Below are positions 55,557 through 64,000 of a stretch of DNA of 64,000 bases, piece by piece. The notes beneath the pieces are model-generated. The model did no database searches and was not told the DNA's origin. It worked only from the letters and a program-made list of their open reading frames with translations. The DNA comes from Rhodanobacter sp. (GTDB taxonomy: Bacteria; Pseudomonadota; Gammaproteobacteria; Xanthomonadales; Rhodanobacteraceae). Each line of letters starts with the position of its first letter. Within the stretch, counting starts at the first letter, position 1. The stretch lies in contig SCSE01000090.1 of the NCBI GenBank assembly GCA_004298015.1, positions 1 to 64,000 of the forward strand. The letters are read 5' to 3'. The position numbers and the translations under genes are program-made.

Positions 55557-56582
55557 ATGGCTGAATATCCGACTCTGGCGATCCTCGGTGCCGGTTCCTG
55601 GGGCACCGCGTTGGCCGCGCTGACCGCACGCAACGGTGTGCCGACCCGGCTGTGGGGGCGTGATGCGAGCGCGTTGGCGGCGATGGCGGACAGCCGCCGC
55701 AACCGGCGCTATCTGCCGGATATCGAGTTGCCGCAAGCGCTGGATTTCGAGGCCGATCTGGCTACCGCCGTGCGCGGTGCGGGAATCGTGTTGATCGTGG
55801 TGCCCAGCCATGCCTTCGGCGCGATGCTGGACGAGCTGGCGCCGCTGCTCGAGGAGCATACGGCCATCGCATGGGCGAGCAAGGGTTTTGAGCCGGGTAC
55901 GGGACGTTTTCTGCACGAACTGGTGGCCCGGAAGTTTCCGGGCCATGCAGCGGCCGTGGTCACTGGCCCGTCCTTCGCCCGCGAAGTCGCGGCAGGCTTG
56001 CCCAGTGCAGTCACCGTGCATTCGGAAGACGACGCCTTCGCCCACCAGCTTGCCAGTCTGCTGCACGCGCCGAACCTGCGGGCGTACTCGGGCAGCGATG
56101 TGCTGGGTGCCGAACTTGGCGGTGCGATGAAGAACGTATTGGCCGTCGCCACCGGCATCGCCGACGGCATGGAGCTGGGCCTGAATGCCCGGGCCGGCTT
56201 GATCACCCGCGGCATGAACGAGATGTTGCGTCTGGGTGTGGCGCTGGGTGCGCGGCCGGAAACCCTGATCGGGCTATCCGGTCTGGGCGATCTGGTGCTG
56301 ACCTGCACTGGCGACCTTTCACGCAATCGTCGGCTTGGGCTGGCGCTGGGGCGCGGGGTGGCCATTGACGAGGCGATCCGGCAGATAGGCCAGGTCGTGG
56401 AAAGCGTGTTGACCGCCGATGAAGTGGCGCGACTGGCGGACCAGCATGGCCTGGATCTGCCGATCAGCGCGGGTGTACGCGCCGTGCTGCACGGTGAAGT
56501 GACACCGGTGGACGGCTTGCGCGCGTTGATGGCACGTGAGCAGAAGCCGGAATACCCACGGGGATTGTTCGGTCACGGCTGA
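55557..56582 (+). CDS. gpsA: Glycerol-3-phosphate dehydrogenase [NAD(P)+]
   Basis: 341 residues. The nucleotide-binding motif GAGSWGT is at 11-17 and the catalytic lysine is K192 (GGAMKNVLA). It reduces dihydroxyacetone phosphate to sn-glycerol-3-phosphate, the substrate of PlsB, also in this window. It lies 189 bp after secB. Confidence 0.97.
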   Translation: MAEYPTLAILGAGSWGTALAALTARNGVPTRLWGRDASALAAMADSRRNRRYLPDIELPQALDFEADLATAVRGAGIVLIVVPSHAFGAMLDELAPLLEEHTAIAWASKGFEPGTGRFLHELVARKFPGHAAAVVTGPSFAREVAAGLPSAVTVHSEDDAFAHQLASLLHAPNLRAYSGSDVLGAELGGAMKNVLAVATGIADGMELGLNARAGLITRGMNEMLRLGVALGARPETLIGLSGLGDLVLTCTGDLSRNRRLGLALGRGVAIDEAIRQIGQVVESVLTADEVARLADQHGLDLPISAGVRAVLHGEVTPVDGLRALMAREQKPEYPRGLFGHG

Positions 56583-56646
56583 TCCGCGTCGTCGCGCTCG
56601 CTCCGGCGCTGCTAAGCTCGGTGTTTTGGTTGTCGCCACGGATCGC

Positions 56647-59600
56647 ATGCGCATGCAGCCGCCGGACGGGAAGCAACGCCAACCGTCGTCATCGCGGGAC
56701 GACGAAATACCCTTGCCGAGCGAGTGGCGGCAACTGCTGGCGGCTCCGCGGCCGGTGGCTGAGGGCGAGCATGGCGTGCTCGGCATTTTCCTGGAGGTGC
56801 TGTCGGAGGAAGGTGCTGCCTTTGCACGGCTGGAAGCCGCGCCGGTGGTGTTGGCAACGGTGGAACATGGCCGCTACGCCCGCCCCGCGCCGATGAACTC
56901 CAAGCACTTGCTGCACTCGCATCTGCAGCCTCGCGAGCAGCGCCTGGCGGCGACCCTGCTGGGGCTGCCGCAGTGCCAGCGCAAAAGTCGCAGCTACGCG
57001 CATCTCGGTGGCCATGTCGGCGCCGCATTGCTGGCGGAAATGCTCGATACCACGCCCTGCTTCCTGGGTGGACTGGCGGGCCTGGCGTTGTCGCGCGGCA
57101 AGTCCCACCAACTCAACTGGCAATGGCAGATGCAGCCTGACGGCAGTCAACGCCTACTGCCGGCGTTGCCGCACAGCCAGCGCCTGCTGCGCATCGACGG
57201 GCTGTGGTATCTGGATGCCGAGCGGGCCACCCTGGGCATGCTTGAGGCGCCCGCCGAAGAAACCCACTGGCTGGAATTGCCGCCGCTCAAGCATGAGCAT
57301 GGCCGGCGTCTTGCTCAATCGCTGCCGGACAGTCGGCTGACCTCACGGATCCCGTTGCCGCAGGTTTTTGCCGAACTGCGTCGTGCGCAGATGGCACCCA
57401 AACCGGTGTTGACCATGCACGCACTGACCCGGCATGCGCGGCTGGCCGCGGGTACGCCACCGCTCGGCTATGCCAGCCTGGCGTTCGACTACGCCGGCGA
57501 GCGTCTGCCGGGGCGGGGCGGCGAGCCCCTGGTGCGAAGGGTACGCAATGGCCAGTTGGTTGAAATTACCCGCCGCCGGGCGGATGAGCTGGCGGCGATG
57601 GAACAACTCGAACGCGTCGGGCTGACCCCGGCGGTGGATACCGAAGGTCTGCCCTGGGACGTTGCAGAGACCCTCCCGGAGGATGCGTGGCTGTTTCCCG
57701 GCACCGGTTATGCCGGTGCGCTGGAGGTCAACACGCCGGCGCGCTGGCTGGCCTTGCGGCCGAAGCTGGAAGATGAAAACTTCCAGCTCGACTACGCGCC
57801 GAGTTTCCCGTTCGAGGTACTGGAGGGCCCGGTGCGCTGGTACGGTCACGCACAGGATGACGCCGAGGGGCAGGCTTTCGACCTGGAGATCGGCATCGAG
57901 CTGGATGGTCAACGACACAACCTGCTGCCTGCCGCGGCACAGGCACTGGTCGAGCACCAGCTGAGCCTGAGTCCCGCGCCGAACGAGCCTGAGGATGCGG
58001 TGTGGTATGCCCCGGTCGATGCACGTCGACGGGTGCCGGTACGCTTGACGGAGTTGCGTGGCTTGCTGGCGCCGCTGGCCGAATACCTCGAAAAGCCTCG
58101 GGAGCGCCTGCACCTGCCGCGGGTCCAGGCCGGTCGCCTGGAGGAGCTGGCTGCGGCGATGCCTGCCGAAGGCGCGCTGGAGGCGGCCGAACCCTTGCTC
58201 GGATTCGCTGCGCGCCTGCGCGATGCCACGGCACGAGCCAGCGACGCAGTGCCGGAGGGACTGACCGTGACGTTGCGGCCGTATCAGCGTGAAGGTCTGC
58301 GCTGGCTCAATGCCCTGGCCGAGGCTGGGGTGGGTGGCGTGCTCGCCGACGACATGGGGTTGGGCAAGACCTTGCAACTGATCACCCATCTGCTGTCGAT
58401 GAAGCAGGGTGGCGCACTGACCCAACCGGCGTTGATCGTGGTGCCGACCAGCCTGATTCCCAACTGGCAATCGGAGATCGCCCGCTTCGCCCCTGCGTTG
58501 CAGGTGCTGACCCTGCACGGTCCGCAGCGCGCCGAGGAGTTTGCCCAGCTCGGCGCGCAGGACATCGTGTTGACCAGCTACGCCTTGTTGCCGCGCGATG
58601 CCAGCGTGTTGCGCAAGCAAGGGTTTGCGTTGATCGTGCTGGACGAGGCGCAGCAGGTAAAGAACCCGCGCACGCAGGCCCGCCGTGCCCTGCTCAGCCT
58701 GCACGCGGCGCGCTACGTCTGCCTTACCGGCACGCCGCTGGAAAATCATCTGGGCGAGTTGTGGTCGCAGATTGATCTGGCGGTACCGGGCCTGCTCGGC
58801 GACGAAAGTGCGTTTCGACGCTACTACCGGGTACCGATCGAAAAGCAACATGATGAGGATTGCCAGCGGCGGTTGAACCTGCGGCTGGCGCCGTTCATCC
58901 TGCGCCGGACCAAACCGCAGGTGGCGCAGGAGTTGCCGCCAAAGACCGAGATCACGCGACGGGTGGTGATGGAAGGTCGTCAGCGTGACCTCTACGAAGG
59001 CCTGCGCCTCGCGCTGGCCGAGGAATTGCGCGAGGTCATCGCCCAGCGTGGCATCTCCCACTCCGGCATCGTGGTATTGGATGCGCTGCTCAAGCTGCGT
59101 CAGGTGTGTTGCGATCCGCGTCTGGTCAAGCTGGAGGCCGCTCGTGGTGTGCGTGAATCGGCGAAGTTCGAGTTGCTGATGGAGATGTTGCCGGCCCTGC
59201 TTGATGAGGGTCGCAAGGTGCTGCTGTTCTCGCAGTTCACCGGCATGCTCAAGCTGATCGCGGCCGAACTCGACCGCCGCCGGATCCGTTACGTGACCCT
59301 GACCGGCGAAACCCGCGACCGCGCCGAACCCGTGCAGCGCTTTCAGGATGGCGAGGTGCCGTTGTTTCTGCTGTCGCTGAAGGCTGGCGGGGTCGGGCTC
59401 AACCTCACTGCCGCCGACACGGTGATCCACTACGACCCCTGGTGGAACCCTGCTGCCGAAGCGCAAGCCAGCGATCGCGCGCACCGAATCGGCCAGGACA
59501 AGCCGGTGTTCGTGTTCCGCCTGATTACCTCGGGCACGGTGGAGGAACGCATCGAGGAGCTGAAAGCGCGCAAGGCCGAGCTGGCCGCTGCCGTGCTCGA

Positions 59601-59679
59601 AGGCGGCGGCAGTCGCGAGAGGCTCAGCTTCGATCAGGCTGATCTGGACTCCTTGCTGGCGCCTGCTCAGCAAGGCTAG
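56647..59679 (+). CDS. SNF2-family DEAD/DEAH-like ATPase (HepA-type)
   Basis: 1010 residues from the ATG at 56647; the open frame starts earlier inside gpsA, and an ATG at 56653 is equally possible. The last ~460 residues hold the Snf2 ATPase: GVLADDMGLGKTLQ (Walker A), LIVLDEAQ (motif II), CLTGTPLENHLGELW, and the C-terminal VLLFSQFT, GGVGLNLT and ASDRAHRIGQ blocks. The N-terminal ~550 residues are a poorly conserved arm without an obvious SWIM zinc finger. Such proteins move on duplex DNA or remodel protein-nucleic acid complexes; the bacterial role is unsettled. Confidence 0.88.
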   Translation: MRMQPPDGKQRQPSSSRDDEIPLPSEWRQLLAAPRPVAEGEHGVLGIFLEVLSEEGAAFARLEAAPVVLATVEHGRYARPAPMNSKHLLHSHLQPREQRLAATLLGLPQCQRKSRSYAHLGGHVGAALLAEMLDTTPCFLGGLAGLALSRGKSHQLNWQWQMQPDGSQRLLPALPHSQRLLRIDGLWYLDAERATLGMLEAPAEETHWLELPPLKHEHGRRLAQSLPDSRLTSRIPLPQVFAELRRAQMAPKPVLTMHALTRHARLAAGTPPLGYASLAFDYAGERLPGRGGEPLVRRVRNGQLVEITRRRADELAAMEQLERVGLTPAVDTEGLPWDVAETLPEDAWLFPGTGYAGALEVNTPARWLALRPKLEDENFQLDYAPSFPFEVLEGPVRWYGHAQDDAEGQAFDLEIGIELDGQRHNLLPAAAQALVEHQLSLSPAPNEPEDAVWYAPVDARRRVPVRLTELRGLLAPLAEYLEKPRERLHLPRVQAGRLEELAAAMPAEGALEAAEPLLGFAARLRDATARASDAVPEGLTVTLRPYQREGLRWLNALAEAGVGGVLADDMGLGKTLQLITHLLSMKQGGALTQPALIVVPTSLIPNWQSEIARFAPALQVLTLHGPQRAEEFAQLGAQDIVLTSYALLPRDASVLRKQGFALIVLDEAQQVKNPRTQARRALLSLHAARYVCLTGTPLENHLGELWSQIDLAVPGLLGDESAFRRYYRVPIEKQHDEDCQRRLNLRLAPFILRRTKPQVAQELPPKTEITRRVVMEGRQRDLYEGLRLALAEELREVIAQRGISHSGIVVLDALLKLRQVCCDPRLVKLEAARGVRESAKFELLMEMLPALLDEGRKVLLFSQFTGMLKLIAAELDRRRIRYVTLTGETRDRAEPVQRFQDGEVPLFLLSLKAGGVGLNLTAADTVIHYDPWWNPAAEAQASDRAHRIGQDKPVFVFRLITSGTVEERIEELKARKAELAAAVLEGGGSRERLSFDQADLDSLLAPAQQG

Positions 59680-59761
59680 CGCCGCGCGCAGGCCGCAGCG
59701 CATCGACTTCCCTCTGCGCGTCGGTCGGCGTGTGGCGAGCCACTCCACGCGGCAGTTCCAC

Positions 59762-59792
59762 AAAAAGAAACGCCTCCCTGGGGGAGGCGTTT
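59762..59792 (-). terminator. Intrinsic terminator of the symporter operon
   Basis: AAACGCCTCCC (59768-59778) and GGGAGGCGTTT (59782-59792) form an 11-base perfect stem. On the minus strand it runs into T3-C-T5. It lies 29 bp after the symporter stop. Confidence 0.85.
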
Positions 59793-59820
59793 CCCGAAGC
59801 GTGAGGATCGGTTTCTGCAC

Positions 59821-61359
59821 TCAGCCGACGTAGTCGGCCAGCTCCGTGGCGTCGTTGTCGTTGGCCACGCCGAGCTTGCGAATGACCAGATTGGCGATGA
59901 CAGCCACCACCAGGTTGAGGATCACCGCGTACAGACCGATGTAGGCAGGAATCACCCAGCCGCCCAGATGCAATGCATAACCGGATTTCTGGAAGCCGGT
60001 CAGCGAGGCCGCCCAGATACCCCATCCGAGGCCGGTGGCCCAGCCCAGCAACAGCGCCTTGGCATCGAACCAGCGGGTATAGATGCCGGAGACGATGGCG
60101 GGCAGGGTCTGCAGGATCAGGATGCCACCCAGCAGCTGCAACTGGATCGCATAGGTCAGCGGCAGGAACAGGATGAACATCAAGGCACCGAACTTGACCA
60201 GCAGCGAGAACATCTTGGCCATGCTGGTTTCCTGTTGCACCGTGCAGTCGGGCCTGATGTAGGCCTTGTAGATATTGCGGGTGAACAGGTTGGCTGCCGC
60301 GATCGACATGATCGCCGCCGGCACCAGCGCACCGATCGCCACCGCCGCGAACCCCACCCCGACGAACCAGCTTGGGAAGAAGTGCAGCAACAGGCCGGGC
60401 ATCGCGAACTGCGCCTTGTATTCGGCGAAATACGGGGCCAGCTCAGGCAGCTTGTCGATACCCGACGCATAGGCCACGTAGCCGAGCATGGCGATCAGCC
60501 CCAGCAGGAACGAATAGGCCGGCAGGAACACCCAGTTGCGACGCAGCGTATTCGGCCCCTTGGCCGCCAGCACCGCGGTAGTGGCGTGCGGGTAGAACAT
60601 CAAGGCCAGCGCAGAGCCGAAGGCCAGCGTGGTGTAGAACGAAATCATCCCGGTGTTGCCGTCCTTGATCGGCGGCAGCAACAGGTGATCCTTCGGAATC
60701 GCCGCGAAGATGTGGCCGAACCCGCCCATCTTGATCGGGATGATCACGATCATCGCAATGATGGTGATGTACACCAGCAGGTCCTTCACTACCGCGATCG
60801 ATGCCGGAGCACGCAGGCCGCTGGTGTAGGTGAACACCGCAAGGACCGTGAAGGCGATGATCAGCGGCAGTTCGCCGATGAACCCGTGGGTCGGGAAACC
60901 GAGGCCACCGATGACCACCTGGATACCGACCAGTTGGAGTGCGATATACGGCATGGTCGCGACGATGCCAGTCACGGCGATCGCCAATGCCAGCCCGGGA
61001 CTGTTGAAGCGTCCGGCAACGAAATCGGAGGCGGTGACATAGTTGTGCTTGCGCGCCACCACCCACAACCGTGGCAGGATGGCGAACACCATCGGATAAA
61101 CCACCACAGTGTAGGGCAAGGCGAAAAAGCCCAGCGCGCCAGCCCCGAATACCAGCGCAGGCACCGCGATGAAGGTGTAAGCGGTATAGAGGTCGCCACC
61201 AATCAGAAACCAGGAAATCCAGGCGCCGAACCGGCGCCCACCCAGGCCCCACTCGTGCAGGTGGCTCATGTCGCCCTTGCGCCAGTGGGCCGAGGCGAAG
61301 CCGAGAATCGCGATGAACACGAACAGGCCGATGAAAACGGTGCTTGCTACGACATTCAT
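59821..61359 (-). CDS. Sodium:solute symporter (SSS), monocarboxylate-permease-like
   Basis: 512 residues from the ATG at 61359, with 13 or so membrane helices. It follows a DUF3311 gene after four bases, an arrangement typical of MctP-like carriers of acetate, lactate or pyruvate. The WLIGGDLYTAYTF start and the NLFTRNIYKAYIRP segment near the middle fit that branch. The substrate is inferred. It would supply acids for the glyoxylate shunt seen at 2.5-5.5 kb. A terminator with T-tract follows. Confidence 0.87.
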   Translation of the reverse strand: MNVVASTVFIGLFVFIAILGFASAHWRKGDMSHLHEWGLGGRRFGAWISWFLIGGDLYTAYTFIAVPALVFGAGALGFFALPYTVVVYPMVFAILPRLWVVARKHNYVTASDFVAGRFNSPGLALAIAVTGIVATMPYIALQLVGIQVVIGGLGFPTHGFIGELPLIIAFTVLAVFTYTSGLRAPASIAVVKDLLVYITIIAMIVIIPIKMGGFGHIFAAIPKDHLLLPPIKDGNTGMISFYTTLAFGSALALMFYPHATTAVLAAKGPNTLRRNWVFLPAYSFLLGLIAMLGYVAYASGIDKLPELAPYFAEYKAQFAMPGLLLHFFPSWFVGVGFAAVAIGALVPAAIMSIAAANLFTRNIYKAYIRPDCTVQQETSMAKMFSLLVKFGALMFILFLPLTYAIQLQLLGGILILQTLPAIVSGIYTRWFDAKALLLGWATGLGWGIWAASLTGFQKSGYALHLGGWVIPAYIGLYAVILNLVVAVIANLVIRKLGVANDNDATELADYVG

Positions 61360-61363
61360 GGCA

Positions 61364-61585
61364 TCAGTCTCCGCTTCCCTTGGCCACGACCATCTTGTAG
61401 ACGATGCCGATGAAAACCCCCGACAGCGGCACCCAGACCAGCTGCCACCAGTAGAAGAATGGAATGCCAAACAGGCTTGGCTCCAGCCGGTTGAACCACG
61501 GCACGATCAGGACGGCAATGCACGGGATGGCCAGCAGAACGATCTGCAGCCAGCCGAGCTTGCGCGGTGTCGAAGTTGAATGCAC
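61364..61585 (-). CDS. DUF3311 small membrane protein, symporter partner
   Basis: 73 residues starting at a GTG (61585) with GGGGAGG six to seven bases upstream. It has two membrane helices separated by a short FGIPFFYWWQL loop, which is characteristic of DUF3311. It probably stabilises or assists the SSS permease in the next gene. An 18-base palindrome (61610-61627) lies just upstream of its ribosome binding site. Confidence 0.85.
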   Translation of the reverse strand: MHSTSTPRKLGWLQIVLLAIPCIAVLIVPWFNRLEPSLFGIPFFYWWQLVWVPLSGVFIGIVYKMVVAKGSGD

Positions 61586-62035
61586 GTTGAGCCCTCCCCT
61601 CAGGTTGCACGCGGAACCAGTTCCGCGCGGGTTATCACGACGCCCGGTTCGGTGCGTGATGTTTGCCGACATTGACGAATCGAGACATGCGTGCGCCGCG
61701 CTCAATCGTAGAGATTCGTTGAAAAAACCGCCGCATAAATCCGATAGGCCAGCGGTTTTGCCTGACCGAAAAACGTCGTGTACGGGAAGCGGTGATCCCC
61801 CCGCATGGCGCATCAAACAGCAAAGCTCTGCCGACCGCAACAATTTGTTTGCACAGGCTGACTTTCCCGTTGGGATGCCCTACCAAAGTCTTAGAACTTT
61901 TGCGAGCCACGCTCTTTCATCGCGGATTCACACTCGTGTAACCTTTCAGCAACTTCGCGCCATGGCTTTCGAAAGTCAGTCTGCGCCGGCAAGTACCTAT
62001 CGATCTGCTGTCCATCAACAAGAGGGGAAACTGTC
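61586..62035. promoter_or_regulatory. Divergent symporter / porin control region
   Basis: 450 bases without a gene. An 18-base palindrome at 61610-61627 (CGCGGAAC, two bases, GTTCCGCG) sits directly upstream of the DUF3311 ribosome binding site and could be an operator or an mRNA hairpin. A weaker dyad (ACGAATC 61675-61681, GATTCGT 61713-61719) is nearby. AT-richer patches around 61730-61760 and 61850-61930 may hold promoters; I cannot place -35/-10 pairs with confidence. Confidence 0.4.
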
Positions 62036-62062
62036 ATGAATCGAGAGGAAAATTTGCCATGA
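62036..62062 (+). CDS. Eight-codon leader peptide coupled to the porin
   Basis: The frame reads MNREENLP and stops at TGA (62060-62062). Its ATG has AGAGGGGA about eight bases upstream. The stop overlaps the porin ATG (62059-62061) in an ATGA junction. The porin's own ribosome binding site (GAGAGGA) is inside the small frame. This arrangement implies coupled translation. Confidence 0.5.
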   Translation: MNREENLP

Positions 62063-63480
62063 AACGACATCCTTTATTCTTTGCCATGGCCGCCGCCTTG
62101 GGGCTGGCGATCGCCAGCCCGGCGTTCGCGACCACCGCGCACAAGAAGGACGAGGTCAAGGCGCTGCACACGCTGATCGACAAACAGCAGCAGCAGCTCA
62201 ACCAGCAGCAGCAGGATCTGCAGATGCTGCGCGACAGTCTCAAGCGGCTGGAAGGTACTCAGGAACAACAGCAGGCGCAGATTCAGGCACAGGCCAGCCC
62301 CCCGCCGATGCCAGCTGTGGCGGCGAAAACGGCCGCACCTGCTTTCAGCAGTGCTCCCGGCGTATCTGTTGCGATGCATGGCTGGGTCAGTGCAACCGCC
62401 TTCAGCCAGAACAAGAGCTTCATCTTCGGCAATGGCACCAATGCCGAGTTCCCGGTACCGGGTTCGACCGGCTCGCTCAGTGGCGTCGATGTGCGCAACA
62501 CCCGCTTGTGGTTTGACTTCAGTGGTGCCAAGTTCGCCGGTAACTGGCAAGGTGGCGGGCATCTGGAGCTGGACTTCTTCGGTGGGTTCAACGGTACCGG
62601 TGGCTTCAGCGGACAGCAGGAGACCCCACGCCTGCGGCAGGCATTCATGACCTTGCAGAATCCCGTGAGCGGCACCAAAGTGCTTATTGGCCAGCAGTTC
62701 AATCTGACGATAGGTCTGGACAATATTCCGACATCGTTGACCAACCTGGCATTCCCGCTGGGCTATGGTGGCGGTGCACTGATCGGCTGGCGATTCCCTG
62801 GCGTGGTCCTGATGCAGGATCTCAACCATGGCGGGTCCGGGCCGAAATGGCGGCTTGACCTCGGTGCTTTCTCCGGCAATTGGGATGGTCCTGGCAACAA
62901 CGTCAACTTCCAGACTGCCGGGAATGTTGGGTTCAACCCGCAGTTGGAGGCCCGACTGCATGTGCAAGGCAAGGACTGGCTGGCTTATGCGGCAGTGCAT
63001 TACAGCAAGATCGATTTGCGCGGTGTAGGTGGTACCACGCCGACACCGATCACCCCAAGCTTCACCAGCGAGGCCGTGGTCGTCGGTGCCAACTGGCACC
63101 CCGGTGCCTGGATGTTCAAAGGCAGCTGGTACACCGGCAAGGGCATTGGCCAGTTGTTCGGCTCGCTGACCCAGTTCGGCGACATCAAGGACACCGGCGG
63201 CTTTGTGCAGGCTGGTTATTCGTTCACGCCACACTGGAGCACCGACGCGTTTTACGCGGTGGGCAAGCCCAACAACAAGGACGTGATCGCGTGGATGGGG
63301 CATGGTTCTGCCGGACGTCTGGACAATCGCGAGGTGGCCGTCAGCCTCAATTACACCGCCGGCGCATACGGGTTCGGTCTGCAGTGGATGAATGACAAGC
63401 TCAAATCCACGACCAATGGCATCGATCGCCAGACAACGACGGGCAATCAACTGAGCCTCAGCGGGATCTACCACTTCTAG
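62059..63480 (+). CDS. DcaP-like outer-membrane porin
   Basis: 473 residues. A signal peptide (1-24) is followed by a Gln-rich coiled coil (about 28-75) that should trimerise in the periplasm, then a short Pro/Ala linker and a beta barrel (about 100-473) ending in the aromatic signal YHF. This matches DcaP-type porins, which pass small dicarboxylates and similar acids. Its divergence from an SSS carboxylate-type symporter supports a shared role in acid uptake. A hairpin terminator follows. Confidence 0.85.
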   Translation: MKRHPLFFAMAAALGLAIASPAFATTAHKKDEVKALHTLIDKQQQQLNQQQQDLQMLRDSLKRLEGTQEQQQAQIQAQASPPPMPAVAAKTAAPAFSSAPGVSVAMHGWVSATAFSQNKSFIFGNGTNAEFPVPGSTGSLSGVDVRNTRLWFDFSGAKFAGNWQGGGHLELDFFGGFNGTGGFSGQQETPRLRQAFMTLQNPVSGTKVLIGQQFNLTIGLDNIPTSLTNLAFPLGYGGGALIGWRFPGVVLMQDLNHGGSGPKWRLDLGAFSGNWDGPGNNVNFQTAGNVGFNPQLEARLHVQGKDWLAYAAVHYSKIDLRGVGGTTPTPITPSFTSEAVVVGANWHPGAWMFKGSWYTGKGIGQLFGSLTQFGDIKDTGGFVQAGYSFTPHWSTDAFYAVGKPNNKDVIAWMGHGSAGRLDNREVAVSLNYTAGAYGFGLQWMNDKLKSTTNGIDRQTTTGNQLSLSGIYHF

Positions 63481-63490
63481 TGGCAAGCAT

Positions 63491-63519
63491 GCCGCCGGCA
63501 TAGCCTGCCGGCGGCGTTT
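63491..63519 (+). terminator. Terminator of the porin gene
   Basis: GCCGCCGGCA (63491-63500) and TGCCGGCGGC (63506-63515) form a 10-base perfect stem with a five-base loop. Only a short GTTTC follows, so the T-tract is minimal. Confidence 0.65.
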
Positions 63520-63682
63520 CACCAGTGCCTTGGTGACGCGTTATCTGCTTGGTCCCTGTTTTTCAGGGTCGGGGAGAAGCCCCGGGTTGCTGACGGGATG
63601 AGAGCTGACCTCGATATTCGGAGCCAGTCCCGCGGATTTCGCCGGTAGACTGTCACCTGAATCGCATGGGCCCGATTATCCA

Positions 63683-64000
63683 ATGAGTGTGGTGGAAGCA
63701 GAGCGTAAAGCAAGTCCGGTCCCGCGCAGCTTGTCGGGGACACCCATTCTGCGTGCTCGCAAGTTGGGCAAGAAGTTTTCCGGATTCGCCGCGGTAGAGG
63801 ATGTGGATCTGGAGATTGCCGAGGGGTCGATTCACGCCCTGGTCGGGCCGAATGGCGCGGGCAAGACAACCTGTTTCAATCTTCTGAGCAAGTTCCTCGA
63901 ACCCAGTTCTGGCGATATTTTTTTCCGGGACAGCAACATTACCCGCATGCAGCCGGCAGATGTCGCCCGCAAGGGCATGGTGCGTTCATTTCAAATCAGC
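63683..64000 (+). CDS. LivG-like ABC transporter ATPase, cut by the window end
   Basis: The first 106 residues are present and the frame is open at the right edge. After a 20-residue polar N-terminus come the LivG-type start (LRARKLGKKFSGFAAVEDV) and the Walker A GPNGAGKTT at 55-63. The FNLLSKFLEPSSGDI stretch and VRSFQIS at the edge are typical of branched-chain amino acid type ATPases (HAAT family). The ATG has no clear ribosome binding site. Partner permeases and the binding protein should lie to the right. Confidence 0.85.
   Translation, partial: MSVVEAERKASPVPRSLSGTPILRARKLGKKFSGFAAVEDVDLEIAEGSIHALVGPNGAGKTTCFNLLSKFLEPSSGDIFFRDSNITRMQPADVARKGMVRSFQIS

Noticed and set aside
57343-59820. 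Long open frame on the minus strand opposite the SNF2 ATPase gene (825 codons)
   Set aside because: Its product is low in protein-like pattern and lies wholly antisense to a gene with clear motifs. High GC makes such shadow frames common; the same applies to 11867-13636, 3850-5364, 62074-63522, 59968-61413 and 1069-2505.

Overview
The window is about 64 kb of high-GC, densely coded gammaproteobacterial chromosome. Gene content points to the Xanthomonadales, most likely Rhodanobacteraceae (Rhodanobacter/Dyella-like). Supporting signs are an E. coli-type PssA, the trmL-ubiJ-ubiB-truC order, secB next to gpsA, a thymidine kinase without its zinc ligands, and a TonB-dependent receptor beside TPR-sulfotransferases. 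This assignment rests on recognised protein families, not on a database search. I see no rRNA, tRNA, CRISPR array, prophage or insertion sequence. Most of the window is core chromosome.

Layout. 0.3-2.5 kb: a small acidic peptide gene and a TPR diguanylate cyclase. 2.5-6.7 kb: glyoxylate shunt (aceB-aceA) with a divergent LysR regulator. 6.8-11.5 kb: a minus-strand block with an acyltransferase, arfB, truC, ubiB, ubiJ and trmL. 11.6-18.7 kb: a secreted M16 protease, small envelope proteins, pssA, a GNAT and a YdcH-like protein. 18.8-22.9 kb: ttcA, an aromatic aminotransferase, rdgC and a YgjP-like peptidase. 22.9-25.8 kb: a PAS hybrid histidine kinase and a single-domain response regulator. 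25.9-36.9 kb: membrane hydroxylase, alpha/beta hydrolase, M1 aminopeptidase, ubiE, secreted amidohydrolase, plsB, two lipoproteins (one an acid phosphatase) and a candidate small RNA. 37.0-44.6 kb: AI-2E-family permease, TonB-dependent receptor and two convergent TPR-sulfotransferases. 44.7-52.6 kb: rep, tdk, an unknown protein, mutM and a GldA/F/G-like ABC operon. 52.7-59.7 kb: fatty acid desaturase, rpmB-rpmG, secB, gpsA and an SNF2 ATPase. 59.8-64 kb: a DUF3311/SSS carboxylate-type permease pair, a divergent DcaP-like porin with a coupled leader peptide, and the start of a LivG-like ABC ATPase cut by the window end.

Functional themes. Phospholipid synthesis recurs (gpsA, plsB, a PlsC-like acyltransferase, pssA, a desaturase, a hydroxylase). 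Aerobic ubiquinone synthesis is represented by ubiE, ubiB and ubiJ. The glyoxylate shunt and the permease at 59.8-61.6 kb fit growth on acetate or other short acids. Translation and RNA maintenance genes are arfB, truC, trmL, ttcA, rpmB and rpmG.

The most unusual points are: (1) a REP palindrome pair that forms the 5' coding end of truC, with related copies elsewhere; (2) the receptor/TPR-sulfotransferase cluster; (3) a promoter-plus-terminator unit that looks like a roughly 100-nt sRNA at 35.84-35.94 kb; (4) an 8-codon leader peptide whose stop overlaps the porin start; (5) nested inverted repeats at 30.56-30.66 kb; (6) a small RiPP-precursor-like peptide at 0.3 kb.
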